60,965 nucleotides of DNA from Mucilaginibacter flavus (GCF_030409315.1 NZ_JAUFPS010000092.1:1-60965); one strand, 5' to 3'. Shown: positions 49,794 through 59,142, counted from the stretch's first letter. Numbers and translations: made by a program. Notes: a model not told the origin generated them from the sequence alone.

Positions 49794-51088
49794 AAAAAGT
49801 GTTGATTATTTCTCCATATTTCCCGCCTTCCAATGCGGCCGACATGCAACGTGTGCGCATGAGCCTACCTTATTTCAGCACTTTGGGCTGGAAAGCGGAA
49901 GTCGTTTGCGTTGACCCGGCCTATTCGGATATGGTTAAGGACGAACGCCTGCTGTTATCATTGCCCGATGACCAAACAGTCCACAAAATCAGGGCTGTTC
50001 CCCTGAAGTGGTCGAGGAAGATAGGTTTCGGTAGCCTGGGCTACCGCTCCTTATGGTTTTATTTAAGGGCCGTGAATAAGATACTTCAGAAAGGTGATGT
50101 TGACCTGATTTATTTTTCAACTACACAGTTTCCGGTTTGTGTGCTGGGCCCATACTGGCTTCGGAAATTTGGTGTGCCTTATGTTATTGATATGCAGGAT
50201 CCCTGGTATTCTGATTACTATGAAGACAAGCCGAAGGCAGCTCGGCCTCCGAATTATCGTATTGTTTATTGGCTACACCGCCGGATGGAAGCTATTACCA
50301 TGAAAAGGGTGGGGGGATTAGTCAGCGTCTCACAAGATTATTTAACTATCCTTCAGCAGCGGTATCCCGAGCTGGAACCTGTCCCTTCTGAGGTCATCAC
50401 TTTCGGGGCCTTTGAAAAGGATTTCGAAATTGTCCAGCAAAACCAACAGCTGCTGGCTGCTGCCAGACGGCGTCTTGATCAGCGATTCCTGAACTATGTT
50501 TATGTCGGCCGGGGCGGTGCCGACATGGCACAGGCGGTAAGCCTGCTTTTTGAAGGCTTCCGGGAAGGACTATTGAAAAATAAAGCAGTATTTTCGAAAA
50601 TAAGATTCCACTTCCTGGGGACCAGTTATGCGCCTGCAGGCACGGGGATTCCCAGTATCCTTCCAATAGCCCAAAAAATGGGCGTTAGCGAATTTGTCAG
50701 CGAGCAAACAGACCGCTTGCCTTATTATGAAACAATAGCCATGTTACTCGCCTCGGACGGGCTTATCTTACCCGGGTCTGACAGTCCCGGATATACAGCC
50801 TCTAAATTATTCCCTTATATTATGGCAAAAAAACCACTGCTTGCCATCTTTTACAAGGGGAGCAGCACGTTGAGCATCCTGCGGCAATGTTCACCCTGCA
50901 GCCATATATTCACCCTTCCCGGTGAATCAGATGACGGCTTTTTTGAAGTTTACCGAATCCTCGAGCAATGGGCAACAGAAAAGCCCACTGTAAACCAATA
51001 CGATGAAAAAAGTTTCAGCATTTTTTCTGCCCCTGCCATGGCAAACAGGCAGGTTTTATTATTTAACCGGGTCCTCGATAACCAATGA
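49790..51088 (+). CDS. GT4-like glycosyltransferase
   Basis: 432 residues. VLIISPYFPPSNAADMQRVRMSLPYFSTLGW, VPYVIDMQDPWYSDYYED and MKRVGGLVSVSQDYLTIL form the acceptor half; YVYVGRGGADMAQAVSLLFEG, FHFLGTSYAPAGTG and GLILPGSDSPGYTASKLFPYIMAKKPLLAI form the donor half. The EX7E is replaced by GSDSPGYTASK, a pattern of a GT4-like subset. Overlap of 4 nt on both sides. Confidence 0.8.
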   Translation: MKKVLIISPYFPPSNAADMQRVRMSLPYFSTLGWKAEVVCVDPAYSDMVKDERLLLSLPDDQTVHKIRAVPLKWSRKIGFGSLGYRSLWFYLRAVNKILQKGDVDLIYFSTTQFPVCVLGPYWLRKFGVPYVIDMQDPWYSDYYEDKPKAARPPNYRIVYWLHRRMEAITMKRVGGLVSVSQDYLTILQQRYPELEPVPSEVITFGAFEKDFEIVQQNQQLLAAARRRLDQRFLNYVYVGRGGADMAQAVSLLFEGFREGLLKNKAVFSKIRFHFLGTSYAPAGTGIPSILPIAQKMGVSEFVSEQTDRLPYYETIAMLLASDGLILPGSDSPGYTASKLFPYIMAKKPLLAIFYKGSSTLSILRQCSPCSHIFTLPGESDDGFFEVYRILEQWATEKPTVNQYDEKSFSIFSAPAMANRQVLLFNRVLDNQ

Positions 51089-52242
51089 AGAAACTTGCAA
51101 TTGTCACTACCCATCCGATCCAGTATTACGCGCCCATATTTAAGCTATTGCAGGCACGTGACCGGATAAAAATAAAAGTATTTTACACGGCAGGCAGGCA
51201 AGTGGAAAATGGGCATGACCAGGGTTTTGATAAAGCCATCAGGTGGGATGTTCCGCTTTTAGAGGGGTACGACCTAACCTGGTTGGATAATGTTGCCAAA
51301 GACCCGGGCTATCATCATTTTAAGGGCATTGATAATCCGTCGGCGATCAAAATAATTGAGTCCTGGTCGCCTGATGCTATACTGGTCATCGGTTGGGCGT
51401 GCAAAAGCCATTTGAAAATAATGAGGTATTTTAAAAATAAGCGGAAGGTTTATTTTCGTGGAGATTCCAATTTATTGAAGGAGGGTTCAGGTCTAAAGCA
51501 AATATTAAAAACGTTTTTGTTGAGATGGGTCTATCAACACGTGGATCACGCTTTTTTTGTTGGAAAGAACAACAAGGAATACTATATTAAATATGGGCTG
51601 AAAGAAGCTCAGCTGAGCTTTGCTCCTCACGCGATTGACAACGATAGGTTTAGTGAAATGAGGGGGACTGAATGTGATCTTCTTCGAACAGCCTTAAATG
51701 TCGGCTACGGGGATATTTTAATTTTGTTTGCCGGAAAGTTTGAACCTGTAAAAAATATCGAACTGTTATTGTCTGCGTTTCTGAGCCTTAATAAGCCGAA
51801 TATTCATTTGCTGGTGACAGGCAACGGGATTTTGGAAAATAATTTGAAAAAAAAGGCCCGTGAAAGTAGTAATATGGACAAGGTACATTTCATGGAGTTT
51901 AAAAATCAGACCTACATGCCAGTGTTGTATCAATCTGCCGACTTGTTTTGTTTACCCTCGAAAAGTGAAAGCTGGGGCTTGAGCGTCAATGAGGCAATGG
52001 CCTGCGGAAAAGCGGTTTTAGTATCGGATAAGGTGGGTTGCGCCGCAGATTTGATCCGTCCGGGTGTCAACGGCCTGGTGTTTGATGAGGGCGACGAGGC
52101 CAGCCTGACAGCCAGCCTGGACAGCCTGACTAACGATAAAAGCCAGCTCGGGGCCATGGGGGAAATATCCAGAACCATCATAGCTGAGTGGAATTTTCTT
52201 AATATTGTCAAAGCTATTGAAGATGAAATCGACAAGAATTGA
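51085..52242 (+). CDS. Glycosyltransferase family 4
   Basis: 385 residues. LAIVTTHPIQYYAPIFKLLQARDRIKIKVFYT is an N-terminus shared with WbnK-like GT4 enzymes; ILFAGKFEPVKNIELLLSAF, LLVTGNGILENNL and LPSKSESWGLSVNEAMACGKAVLVSDKVGCAADLI carry the donor and EX7E motifs. Complete GT-B enzyme, retaining. It ends 38 nt before the polymerase gene. Confidence 0.88.
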   Translation: MKKLAIVTTHPIQYYAPIFKLLQARDRIKIKVFYTAGRQVENGHDQGFDKAIRWDVPLLEGYDLTWLDNVAKDPGYHHFKGIDNPSAIKIIESWSPDAILVIGWACKSHLKIMRYFKNKRKVYFRGDSNLLKEGSGLKQILKTFLLRWVYQHVDHAFFVGKNNKEYYIKYGLKEAQLSFAPHAIDNDRFSEMRGTECDLLRTALNVGYGDILILFAGKFEPVKNIELLLSAFLSLNKPNIHLLVTGNGILENNLKKKARESSNMDKVHFMEFKNQTYMPVLYQSADLFCLPSKSESWGLSVNEAMACGKAVLVSDKVGCAADLIRPGVNGLVFDEGDEASLTASLDSLTNDKSQLGAMGEISRTIIAEWNFLNIVKAIEDEIDKN

Positions 52243-52280
52243 AATAAGCGTACAAAGTACCAACTTAATGTTAGCACCGG

Positions 52281-53678
52281 ATGCATAATACAACGCCCAT
52301 TGAAAGATTTGTCGTGCTTTTTATGCCGTGGCTTATTTCGTTACTTTTTATTTCTGACCCTGTTTTATCTTATTTCACGGCGTGGCTCGGCTCTTTCGTG
52401 ATCTTTTACCTAACCTTGTCAGGCTGGATCCGGCCTTTACCGGATGATATGCCTGTGGCATCGCAAATCATGCGCCCGGTTTTTCTGGTACAGATCATCT
52501 TTGCGGGTTATATGGCCTGCAGCTCCATTTTTTATTTTATGAATTTGCTGGGTTACGATAATTTTCAAAAGCTCAATTATTTCCTGGTAAACGATAATAA
52601 ATTAAGGGTCGCAGCACAGTGCCAGCGTTATTACTGCCTTGGACATGCATCATTTGTTTCCGGTATCCTGTTGTTCATGAATTATCCCGTTAAACAAAAA
52701 TACTTTGTAAAGCCAGGTAAATTGTCTGGGCTGTTATTGACAACGGCCCTGGTCAGTCTCTCGGTCTCGATCATTTTGCTGCGCATTCCAGGATTATCAC
52801 AATTTTATTATCAGCTTAATTCTTTGAGTTTTATTTCGGGAACCCTTGCGCTCGCCTTTGCCATACCGGAGAAGAAAATCTGGAATACGCTTATTTGTAT
52901 AACGCTTTATCTGTTTAATTTTTACCAGGCATTCATTTCCGGTTTTAAAGAACCGATTATCGTCAGTATCCTTGTGCTGGGTATTTTCCTTTATCCGAGT
53001 TACAAGAAATTAGTGATAATCACCTTTGGGCCTGTTTTGATTCTATTATTTGCTTTTCTGCCGGCGTATGTCAGCTCGTTTCGTCAAAATGCCTGGTCGG
53101 GTGCCGAATCTACCGAGGATGCATCCCAGATAGCGCTTGACGCGGCGCTTCATCAGGAAGGAGGGGACACCAATTGGGGCTTTCTTGTTTTTCGTTTGAG
53201 TGAAATTGATATGTTCACAGAATTCGTTGAGTCTACGCCGTCCAACATTGATTATTACGGAATGCGGTTGGTTAATCAGTCCGCCATTGCCATCCTGCCC
53301 AGGATATTCTGGCCTTCGAAGCCTTCGACAGAAGACCTGGTGATGGAGCGGGTCTATGCCGCAGGTGTGGTCAACAGGGCCTCTACGGTGTCTGCCAAGC
53401 CGGCTTTTATCGTGGACGCCTACCTGTCCGGAGGGGTCTTCGGGATTTTTGTTTCTTTGTTCATTTATGGCGCTTTAGCGCAATATATATCGCTCAAGGC
53501 GGAGGAGTTATTTGGAGGTTATACATTGGGTACTGCCCTGATATTTACCGGGTTATTCCAGATCTTCTGGCGTGGCCTCAGTTTTGAGTTCCTGATCAAT
53601 TCCGTTTTTTGGAGTTATGTCAGTATGTTAGTGATGTTCAAGGTTTTCAGGTCGAAAAATATTGTAGAGAAGCTTTGA
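52281..53678 (+). CDS. Wzy-like polymerase, possibly exosortase-associated
   Basis: 465 residues, about 10-12 TM helices. FVVLFMPWLISLLF, LSVSIILLRIPGL and KLVIITFGPVLILLFAFLPAYVSSFRQNAW are membrane segments; a large loop around 280-350 (SSFRQNAWSGAESTED, FVESTPSNIDYYGMRLVNQ, PRIFWPSKPSTEDLVME) is like the periplasmic loop of O-antigen polymerases. FWPSKPS with an adjacent GT4 of the type below recalls an exosortase-associated Wzy-like family I know from Sphingobacteriales; this is from memory. It polymerises repeat units in the periplasm. Its stop overlaps the next TTG start. Confidence 0.72.
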   Translation: MHNTTPIERFVVLFMPWLISLLFISDPVLSYFTAWLGSFVIFYLTLSGWIRPLPDDMPVASQIMRPVFLVQIIFAGYMACSSIFYFMNLLGYDNFQKLNYFLVNDNKLRVAAQCQRYYCLGHASFVSGILLFMNYPVKQKYFVKPGKLSGLLLTTALVSLSVSIILLRIPGLSQFYYQLNSLSFISGTLALAFAIPEKKIWNTLICITLYLFNFYQAFISGFKEPIIVSILVLGIFLYPSYKKLVIITFGPVLILLFAFLPAYVSSFRQNAWSGAESTEDASQIALDAALHQEGGDTNWGFLVFRLSEIDMFTEFVESTPSNIDYYGMRLVNQSAIAILPRIFWPSKPSTEDLVMERVYAAGVVNRASTVSAKPAFIVDAYLSGGVFGIFVSLFIYGALAQYISLKAEELFGGYTLGTALIFTGLFQIFWRGLSFEFLINSVFWSYVSMLVMFKVFRSKNIVEKL

Positions 53679-54814
53679 AGATTTTACAGGTATGTGCAGC
53701 CTATAAGCCGGCTTTTATTTATGGAGGACCTACGATGTCCGTATCTATGCTCGCTGAGCGCCTGGTGAATGCGGGTATAGAGACCGAAGTCTATGCGAGC
53801 ACCGCAAATGGTAAAGAAGAACTGCCGGTTATTCCTGGCGAGCGGGTTGTAGTGGATGGTGTTCCGGTAACCTATTTTCGGAGGCTAACCGGGGATCACA
53901 GCCATTATTCTCCTGCGCTTTTCCGGCAATTACGCAGGGAGGTTAAAAATTTTGACATTGTCCATATTCATACCTGGTGGAACCTGGTTTCGATTTTTTC
54001 ATGCCTGATCGCCCTGAAAAATAACGTGCCGGTTTTATTATCTGCCAGGGGCACCTTGAGTCCATATTCATTTCAAAACAAAAATATCGGCGTTAAATGG
54101 CTGATTCACCATTTACTGGGAAAAACGCTGCTGCAAAAATGCCATCTCCACGCTACGTCCAAAAGGGAAGCGGATGCCTTAAGTGATTTGTTTAAGCCTA
54201 AAAGTATAGCTGTTTTGCCAAATTTTGTAAAACTGCCCAAAGAAAGGGTATTTATTCCCCGGGAGATTTCGGCTGTTTTTAAATTATTATTTTTCTCCAG
54301 GATTGAAGAAAAAAAGGGACTGGACTTATTGATCAGGGCGCTGCAGGCTGTCAACGTTCCATACGAACTCACTGTTGCTGGCGATGGTGATGCTGATTAT
54401 GTAACATCTTTAAAGGAACTCGCGGGAGAAACCGGGTTGACAGGTAAAATCGAGTGGATAGGTTTTCAAAACGAAAATAAATTCGAGCTCATGCAAGGGC
54501 ATGACCTTTTCATATTACCTTCCTATGATGAGAACTTTGGCAACGTGGTCATTGAAACCCTTTTTGTTGGTACCGCGGTATTGATCAGTGAAGACGTTGG
54601 CCTGGAAGATTATGTAAACGTCAATAACCTTGGCTGGATTTGTCATACGAATCCGGCATCGGTAGCCCGGCATATCAACCATATCGCTGTGGAACACAGG
54701 GATGATCTTGTCAGGATCAGAAATGCTGCACCTGGTATCATCACCCAGGATTTTAACGAAGAGCACCTGGTTAAAAAATATTCTGATCTTTATCAAAACC
54801 TGATCAGAAAATGA
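53675..54814 (+). CDS. Glycosyltransferase family 4, exosortase-associated type
   Basis: 379 residues from TTG 53675 (TTGA overlap with the polymerase stop; KILQVCAAYKPAFIYGGPTMS follows at once). VPVTYFRRLTGDHSHYSPALF, VHIHTWWNLVSIFSCLIALKN, LLSARGTLSPYSFQNKN and LFILPSYDENFGNVVIETLFVGTAVLIS (EX7E) define it. The YKPAFIYGGPTMS start matches my memory of an exosortase-Y-associated GT4 family. It closes the plus-strand polysaccharide operon. Confidence 0.8.
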   Translation: MKILQVCAAYKPAFIYGGPTMSVSMLAERLVNAGIETEVYASTANGKEELPVIPGERVVVDGVPVTYFRRLTGDHSHYSPALFRQLRREVKNFDIVHIHTWWNLVSIFSCLIALKNNVPVLLSARGTLSPYSFQNKNIGVKWLIHHLLGKTLLQKCHLHATSKREADALSDLFKPKSIAVLPNFVKLPKERVFIPREISAVFKLLFFSRIEEKKGLDLLIRALQAVNVPYELTVAGDGDADYVTSLKELAGETGLTGKIEWIGFQNENKFELMQGHDLFILPSYDENFGNVVIETLFVGTAVLISEDVGLEDYVNVNNLGWICHTNPASVARHINHIAVEHRDDLVRIRNAAPGIITQDFNEEHLVKKYSDLYQNLIRK

Positions 54815-54933
54815 GTAAAAACGAATAAATGTTTTTTTTCGTTAAAACCCGGTCTTAGGTTGTGCTGCTATAAATGCCCCCGGTTGGTGGTTGGGTTGTT
54901 CCGATGAAGCGGCGCGTAAATGAATATAACAAA

Positions 54934-55560
54934 ATGCATGAAATAAGTTCACCTCGGGAGATGATCAATGTACAACAAGTAGTGCGAAACCAAGCTGAAC
55001 AAATAAGTAAGTGGCATGTGCAGCTAATTTTATCCGAAGAAGTCCTTCCAATGAGCCTGATCCAGGAAAATAATCACTGGAATTACCTGTTGTGGCATCA
55101 GGAGGATGTTGCCCGCACGATCGATATTGAGCCTTCAGCAATGGTTTTGGCTAAAAGGAATATAGACCTGTTTAACCAGAATAGAAATGATTGTATTGAA
55201 AAGATTGATGAATGGATACTGGAATTCTTAAATGTCAAAAAAGTTAATCCTAAAGGACGGCTGCATTCCGAAACTCCCGGGATGATGATCGACCGGCTAT
55301 CCATCATGGCCCTTAAGATCTATCACATGAGAGAAGAGGCGGCAAGGGGCGATGCTTCCCCTTTACATCGGTTGAACTGTGAAAAAAAGGTGGCGCTGTT
55401 AAATGAGCAAATCAAAGATTTAGCCACTTGTTTAGCCGGAGTCCTTGATGATTTGGAGAGGGGCGAGCTTAGTTTTAAGGTTTACAGGCAATTTAAAATG
55501 TATAATGACCCGGACTTAAACCCCCAGATATATGGGAAACATGGTAAAGAAAACCGGTGA
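54934..55560 (+). CDS. DUF4254 family protein
   Basis: From ATG 54934 the product is 208 residues; upstream in-frame ATG at 54904 and downstream ATG at 54961 are alternatives. The helical pattern NNHWNYLLWHQEDVARTIDIEP, LAKRNIDLFNQNRNDCIEKIDEWILEFL, SETPGMMIDRLSIMALKIYHMREEA matches DUF4254, found next to glycosyltransferase genes in Bacteroidota. No catalytic motif is known to me. It comes 119 nt after the last GT4 and is convergent to the minus-strand exosortase operon. Confidence 0.78.
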   Translation: MHEISSPREMINVQQVVRNQAEQISKWHVQLILSEEVLPMSLIQENNHWNYLLWHQEDVARTIDIEPSAMVLAKRNIDLFNQNRNDCIEKIDEWILEFLNVKKVNPKGRLHSETPGMMIDRLSIMALKIYHMREEAARGDASPLHRLNCEKKVALLNEQIKDLATCLAGVLDDLERGELSFKVYRQFKMYNDPDLNPQIYGKHGKENR

Positions 55561-55585
55561 GGAAGCCCGCCAACCGTCTTAACAG

Positions 55586-57157
55586 CTATTTAGCCGAGTA
55601 CAGTACATACCCATCACTCAGCATATCCATGTGAAAGCCCTTATAACCAGGGAAGCACTTACGGATGATGTTTGATTTTGGGCCCATGTAACTTGCGGGA
55701 AGCAGGATAAAGACGGGGCCTGCATGACCGTAATGCACGTAATCGTCAAAGTCAATCTTAACATCAGCGCCAATAGGGTCTAAAGTGATGTAACGGTTAT
55801 GATTGATCTCCAGGCCCAGATCCGGGCTGATAAACACAAACAAAGCGCCTGTATTTTTCTTATCCAGGCTGATGATCTCATCTAAAGAATGCTGATCAAT
55901 AAACATTTGCGCCAGGCCCGATGTCCCTTTGGCGCTGATGTTTTTGTTATGAATATAACTCGGTATAAAATACCTCAGGCTTAAGCCCGCTATCAACAGG
56001 CATATTACACCAAACATTATCCTGAAAGGCTGTCTCCAAAGGCTTACCAAATAAACAATGCCCGGCGTTATCAACAGGCCGATTACCCGGAAATGTCTTG
56101 CCTCGTAAGAGATGCTGGCCTGGTGTAAAAAGCTATAGCCAAAAAACAGGACGGACACGGCATAAAAAACCAGTACCAGAAAGCTATATTTTTTGTGGGG
56201 AACATGTCTGATCACATTTACCACCAAAAAAACACTTACTACTGCAGAGAGCAGCAGTATAATTGCAGCGCGGGTTGAACCGACTATCGCTGCGTTACTT
56301 TGGAAGACAAGACCATGAAAAATATCGTCGACAGAGAAGCCGGCTAACAGCGGCGAAGCCAACGGGAATGCCAACGATTGCCAGCTTAGCAAAAAGCCGG
56401 CTGTTTGCCCGGCAGGGTTTGCTCCTTTTGATAGGTAAAGGAGCTCTATAAGCACGAATGATAGTATTGCCGGGGTCGCTATCCATGCGCCGTTTTTAAT
56501 CCAGTGTATGGCTTTCAACTGGTTTTGAGATAAGCAGATCCACAGGTATAAACACGCCGCGCCGTAAACCCATAAAAATGATGATTTGCAGAAAAAGCCT
56601 ATCCAGCCTGAAAATAACAGGAATAGGGCAAGTTTCCACCCTGCTTTATCCATATTGATACAGCCATACAGGAACCATCCGGCGAAGCCGAAAAGTAAAA
56701 CTTCGCCGCCGTTGTAAAAAACGTAGGGCACAATAAATGCCTGCTGAAAAGCTATAACCAGCACACTTACCGTGGCCAATGCGGGTGTAAAACCTGCTTT
56801 TTTGAAAAAAGCATAGCAACCACTTATCCCCAGTAAACCGCAAATGGTGGTGGTTAATGCTGATGCCTGTCCGGTATTAACACCAAAAACAGATTTTAAA
56901 AAAAAGGGGATCAAATACTGCCCCGGCGACCACCAGGATAAAAACTCGCTGTAATTTTTACTCAGATCTTCCTGATCGGGCTTTACGGCGATATTAAAGG
57001 CGCCGCCCGCCTGCATTTTTTGCAACACCTGGAAACCCCATGATGGATCAGGAAAAACAGCGGCAGGCGCAATAAAGATCAAAGCCCCAAGCAGCAACAC
57101 GGCCAGGTATAAGCTGCATAAGATTATCTGGTGTGTTTGTGGTTTTTGTGCCTGCAT
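55586..57157 (-). CDS. Polytopic membrane glycosyltransferase, GT39/PMT-like
   Basis: I start at ATG 57157 (QAQKPQTHQIILCSLYLAVLLLG), dropping 33 basic upstream codons that overlap the acetyltransferase gene; 523 residues. About 11 TM helices; a first periplasmic loop with FPDPSWGFQVLQKMQAGGAFN and LSWWSPGQYLIPFFL, where lipid-phospho-sugar transferases of the GT39/83 type have acidic catalytic residues. C-terminal periplasmic tail (FVFISPDLGLEINHNRYITLD). It may transfer a sugar from a polyprenyl-phosphate donor. It is last in the GT2-exosortase/acetyltransferase operon, 16 nt after the acetyltransferase stop. Confidence 0.65.
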   Translation of the reverse strand: MQAQKPQTHQIILCSLYLAVLLLGALIFIAPAAVFPDPSWGFQVLQKMQAGGAFNIAVKPDQEDLSKNYSEFLSWWSPGQYLIPFFLKSVFGVNTGQASALTTTICGLLGISGCYAFFKKAGFTPALATVSVLVIAFQQAFIVPYVFYNGGEVLLFGFAGWFLYGCINMDKAGWKLALFLLFSGWIGFFCKSSFLWVYGAACLYLWICLSQNQLKAIHWIKNGAWIATPAILSFVLIELLYLSKGANPAGQTAGFLLSWQSLAFPLASPLLAGFSVDDIFHGLVFQSNAAIVGSTRAAIILLLSAVVSVFLVVNVIRHVPHKKYSFLVLVFYAVSVLFFGYSFLHQASISYEARHFRVIGLLITPGIVYLVSLWRQPFRIMFGVICLLIAGLSLRYFIPSYIHNKNISAKGTSGLAQMFIDQHSLDEIISLDKKNTGALFVFISPDLGLEINHNRYITLDPIGADVKIDFDDYVHYGHAGPVFILLPASYMGPKSNIIRKCFPGYKGFHMDMLSDGYVLYSAK

Positions 57158-57173
57158 TGGTTTTATATTTTTT

Positions 57174-57728
57174 TTATGAGGTAATCTCGCGTTCGCGCAC
57201 TTTAATCGCCGGATTACCCTGGTAAATGCTGTATGGCAGCAGGTCTTTTGTGGCAATTGATCCGCTGGTGAGTACCGAATGGCTGCCGGCGGTGATTCCG
57301 TGGTTTACTGTTGCGCCGGCTCCTATCCAAACGCCATCCTCCAAAATGACGCTTTTTGTAATCAGGTCGAAAGATCTGTTTTTATAGTTGTGGCTGCCGG
57401 TAAGTAAAACAGCACCTTGGGAAAGGCATACGTTGGCGCCAATGGTTATGATTACCAGGCAATCAATCCACACGTTTTCGCCAATCCAGGTTTCATCGCC
57501 AATTTGTAAAAACCAGGGGTATTTGATGTTTACACAAGGTTTAATGGTTACGTTTTTACCAATCCGGGCACCAAACATCCGCAGTATAAATACTTTAAAC
57601 CCGCTTGAAGGGATCAGGCTGGTTTTAAAGAATGCGGCGTTTACATAAAACCAAACCAATCTTTTAATGGCATTCCCGCCGGGGTGAAAAGGGTGGTTAT
57701 TATACGAGGAAAGATCGGTTTTAAGCAT
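57174..57728 (-). CDS. wcaF: Colanic acid WcaF-like acetyltransferase (left-handed β-helix)
   Basis: 184 residues. The first 45 (DLSSYNNHPFHPGGNAIKRLVWFYVNAAFFK, then PSSGFKVFILRMFGA) are WcaF-like; hexapeptide repeats from about 55 (IGKNVTIKPCVNIKYPW, IGDETWIGENVWIDCL, LITKSVILEDGVWIGAGATVNHGITAG) make the β-helix. GSHNYKNRSF with catalytic His follows. It transfers acetyl from acetyl-CoA to a sugar in the cytoplasm. It overlaps the stop of the upstream GT2-exosortase gene by 8 nt. Confidence 0.87.
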   Translation of the reverse strand: MLKTDLSSYNNHPFHPGGNAIKRLVWFYVNAAFFKTSLIPSSGFKVFILRMFGARIGKNVTIKPCVNIKYPWFLQIGDETWIGENVWIDCLVIITIGANVCLSQGAVLLTGSHNYKNRSFDLITKSVILEDGVWIGAGATVNHGITAGSHSVLTSGSIATKDLLPYSIYQGNPAIKVREREITS

Positions 57729-59142
57729 GTTGATCGGCAGAAGCCTGGCTGTTTTTGGTAACCCAAAAATACAAGCTTATCATGATAATAACGTATAACA
57801 TAATGTTAAAAACGATATGGTGATCAATAATCTGGCTGGCTTTTTTATTCCAGAACAAAGCCAACAGCACAAAACGCGCTATGTTTAAAATCTGGATCGT
57901 TAAAATACCTGCAATCAAAAAAAAGACCTTTTGTTTCAGTTTTTTTGGATAGGCGATTACAAAGGCAGCAAAAAAACTCATCAGCCCAAGTCCCAGGCAG
58001 GAATAAATCAATACAATGGTTCCTTTGCCAACTACCAGCAGTTCGGTGCCATTATATATGGCAGTAAAGCCCATCCAATTTAATATTTGCGCACTACAAC
58101 ATAACAGAAGCCAGCGTAATCCCCGTATGTAATTCAGGTGATCCGCCAAAAACGGAGCATACAATTTACCCGGACTTGTAATACCAAAAAACAAGATATT
58201 GAAATAATAGAAAAGCAAGAATAAAAACAGGAATGTAAAGACAAACCTGAACGGAGAAGCAGCGGCCGGTTTTTTATCCTCTTTTTTTTGTTCGCCCTGC
58301 AGGATCTCATCAATTTTAATATCTACCATAAGCCGGAACCAAAAGCCTTGTAAAAAATGGAATATCAGGCCGGTACGGCCTTCCAAAATACCCAACTGGA
58401 AAATTATCCGGTAGGTAAAATAAAGTAAAGGCCTTACGTATCTTGGTAATTGCCACCACAAATTTTTTAAGAACGCGGTACGCTGGTCAGGCGAACCTAA
58501 AAGCGAGGGCCTGAGTGTTTGCAGGCGTAGTTGTTGCATCCGCTCAACTTCTTCACGAGCCAGCAGATCGCTGTAGCGGTTGTGTTTAGCAATCCAGAAA
58601 CTAATTTGGTTTTCTTTTAAATTTTCTTCCAGGATATGACCATCTTTCCAAATGATGGTTTTGCCGGGGACGATGAAACGATGATCCATATTTTCGTTAA
58701 GATCGGAATAGCCTGCACCGTAGCGAATCATTTTGAGCAGGTAAAAAGGGAAGTAACCACCGTGTTTGATCCAATGACCCTTAAAAAAGTTTTTGCGGTT
58801 AAAGTAAATACCGTCGATATCGCGGTGTTCCTCATCTTTAAACTGGAATAATTTCTCTTTGAGCTCCGGCGTAACTTCCTGGTCGGCATCCAGACAAATG
58901 ATCCAGGGGGTTTTTATGCCGAAGTTTTTCAGGGCAAAGTCCCATTGTCTAGGATGATTTTCAAACACGTGTTGTAAAATTACTGCTCCGGCTTGTTGCG
59001 CTATCGCGATAGTGTCATCCTCACTACCCGAATCCAATATAAACACAGGAGCATTTAAGCCCTCGATGGAGGCCAGTAAACGCGGCAGGTGTTGCTGCTC
59101 GTTATAGGTGAGAATAATAAACGAATATGCCGGTGTAAACAA
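57721..59142 (-). CDS. GT2 glycosyltransferase fused to exosortase-type domain
   Basis: 473 residues. Residues 1-280 are a WaaE/KdtX-like GT2: YSFIILTYNEQQHLPRLLAS, FILDSGSEDDT (Asp37), ICLDADQEV (Asp85/Asp87), FFKGHWIKHGGYFPFYLLKM. After a charged linker (282-296), residues 299-460 hold about six TM helices with an exosortase/archaeosortase-like triad: YSCLGLGLMSF (Cys382), LNIARFVLLAL (Arg423) and IDHHIVFN (His441/442). Exosortases are integral-membrane cysteine transpeptidase-like enzymes that cut C-terminal sorting tails and attach the protein, usually to a glycan or lipid. Here sugar transfer and sorting would be in one chain. It is the first gene of a minus-strand operon with wcaF and a GT39-like gene. 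The fusion is seen; the enzymatic role is inferred. Confidence 0.8.
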   Translation of the reverse strand: MFTPAYSFIILTYNEQQHLPRLLASIEGLNAPVFILDSGSEDDTIAIAQQAGAVILQHVFENHPRQWDFALKNFGIKTPWIICLDADQEVTPELKEKLFQFKDEEHRDIDGIYFNRKNFFKGHWIKHGGYFPFYLLKMIRYGAGYSDLNENMDHRFIVPGKTIIWKDGHILEENLKENQISFWIAKHNRYSDLLAREEVERMQQLRLQTLRPSLLGSPDQRTAFLKNLWWQLPRYVRPLLYFTYRIIFQLGILEGRTGLIFHFLQGFWFRLMVDIKIDEILQGEQKKEDKKPAAASPFRFVFTFLFLFLLFYYFNILFFGITSPGKLYAPFLADHLNYIRGLRWLLLCCSAQILNWMGFTAIYNGTELLVVGKGTIVLIYSCLGLGLMSFFAAFVIAYPKKLKQKVFFLIAGILTIQILNIARFVLLALFWNKKASQIIDHHIVFNIMLYVIIMISLYFWVTKNSQASADQHA

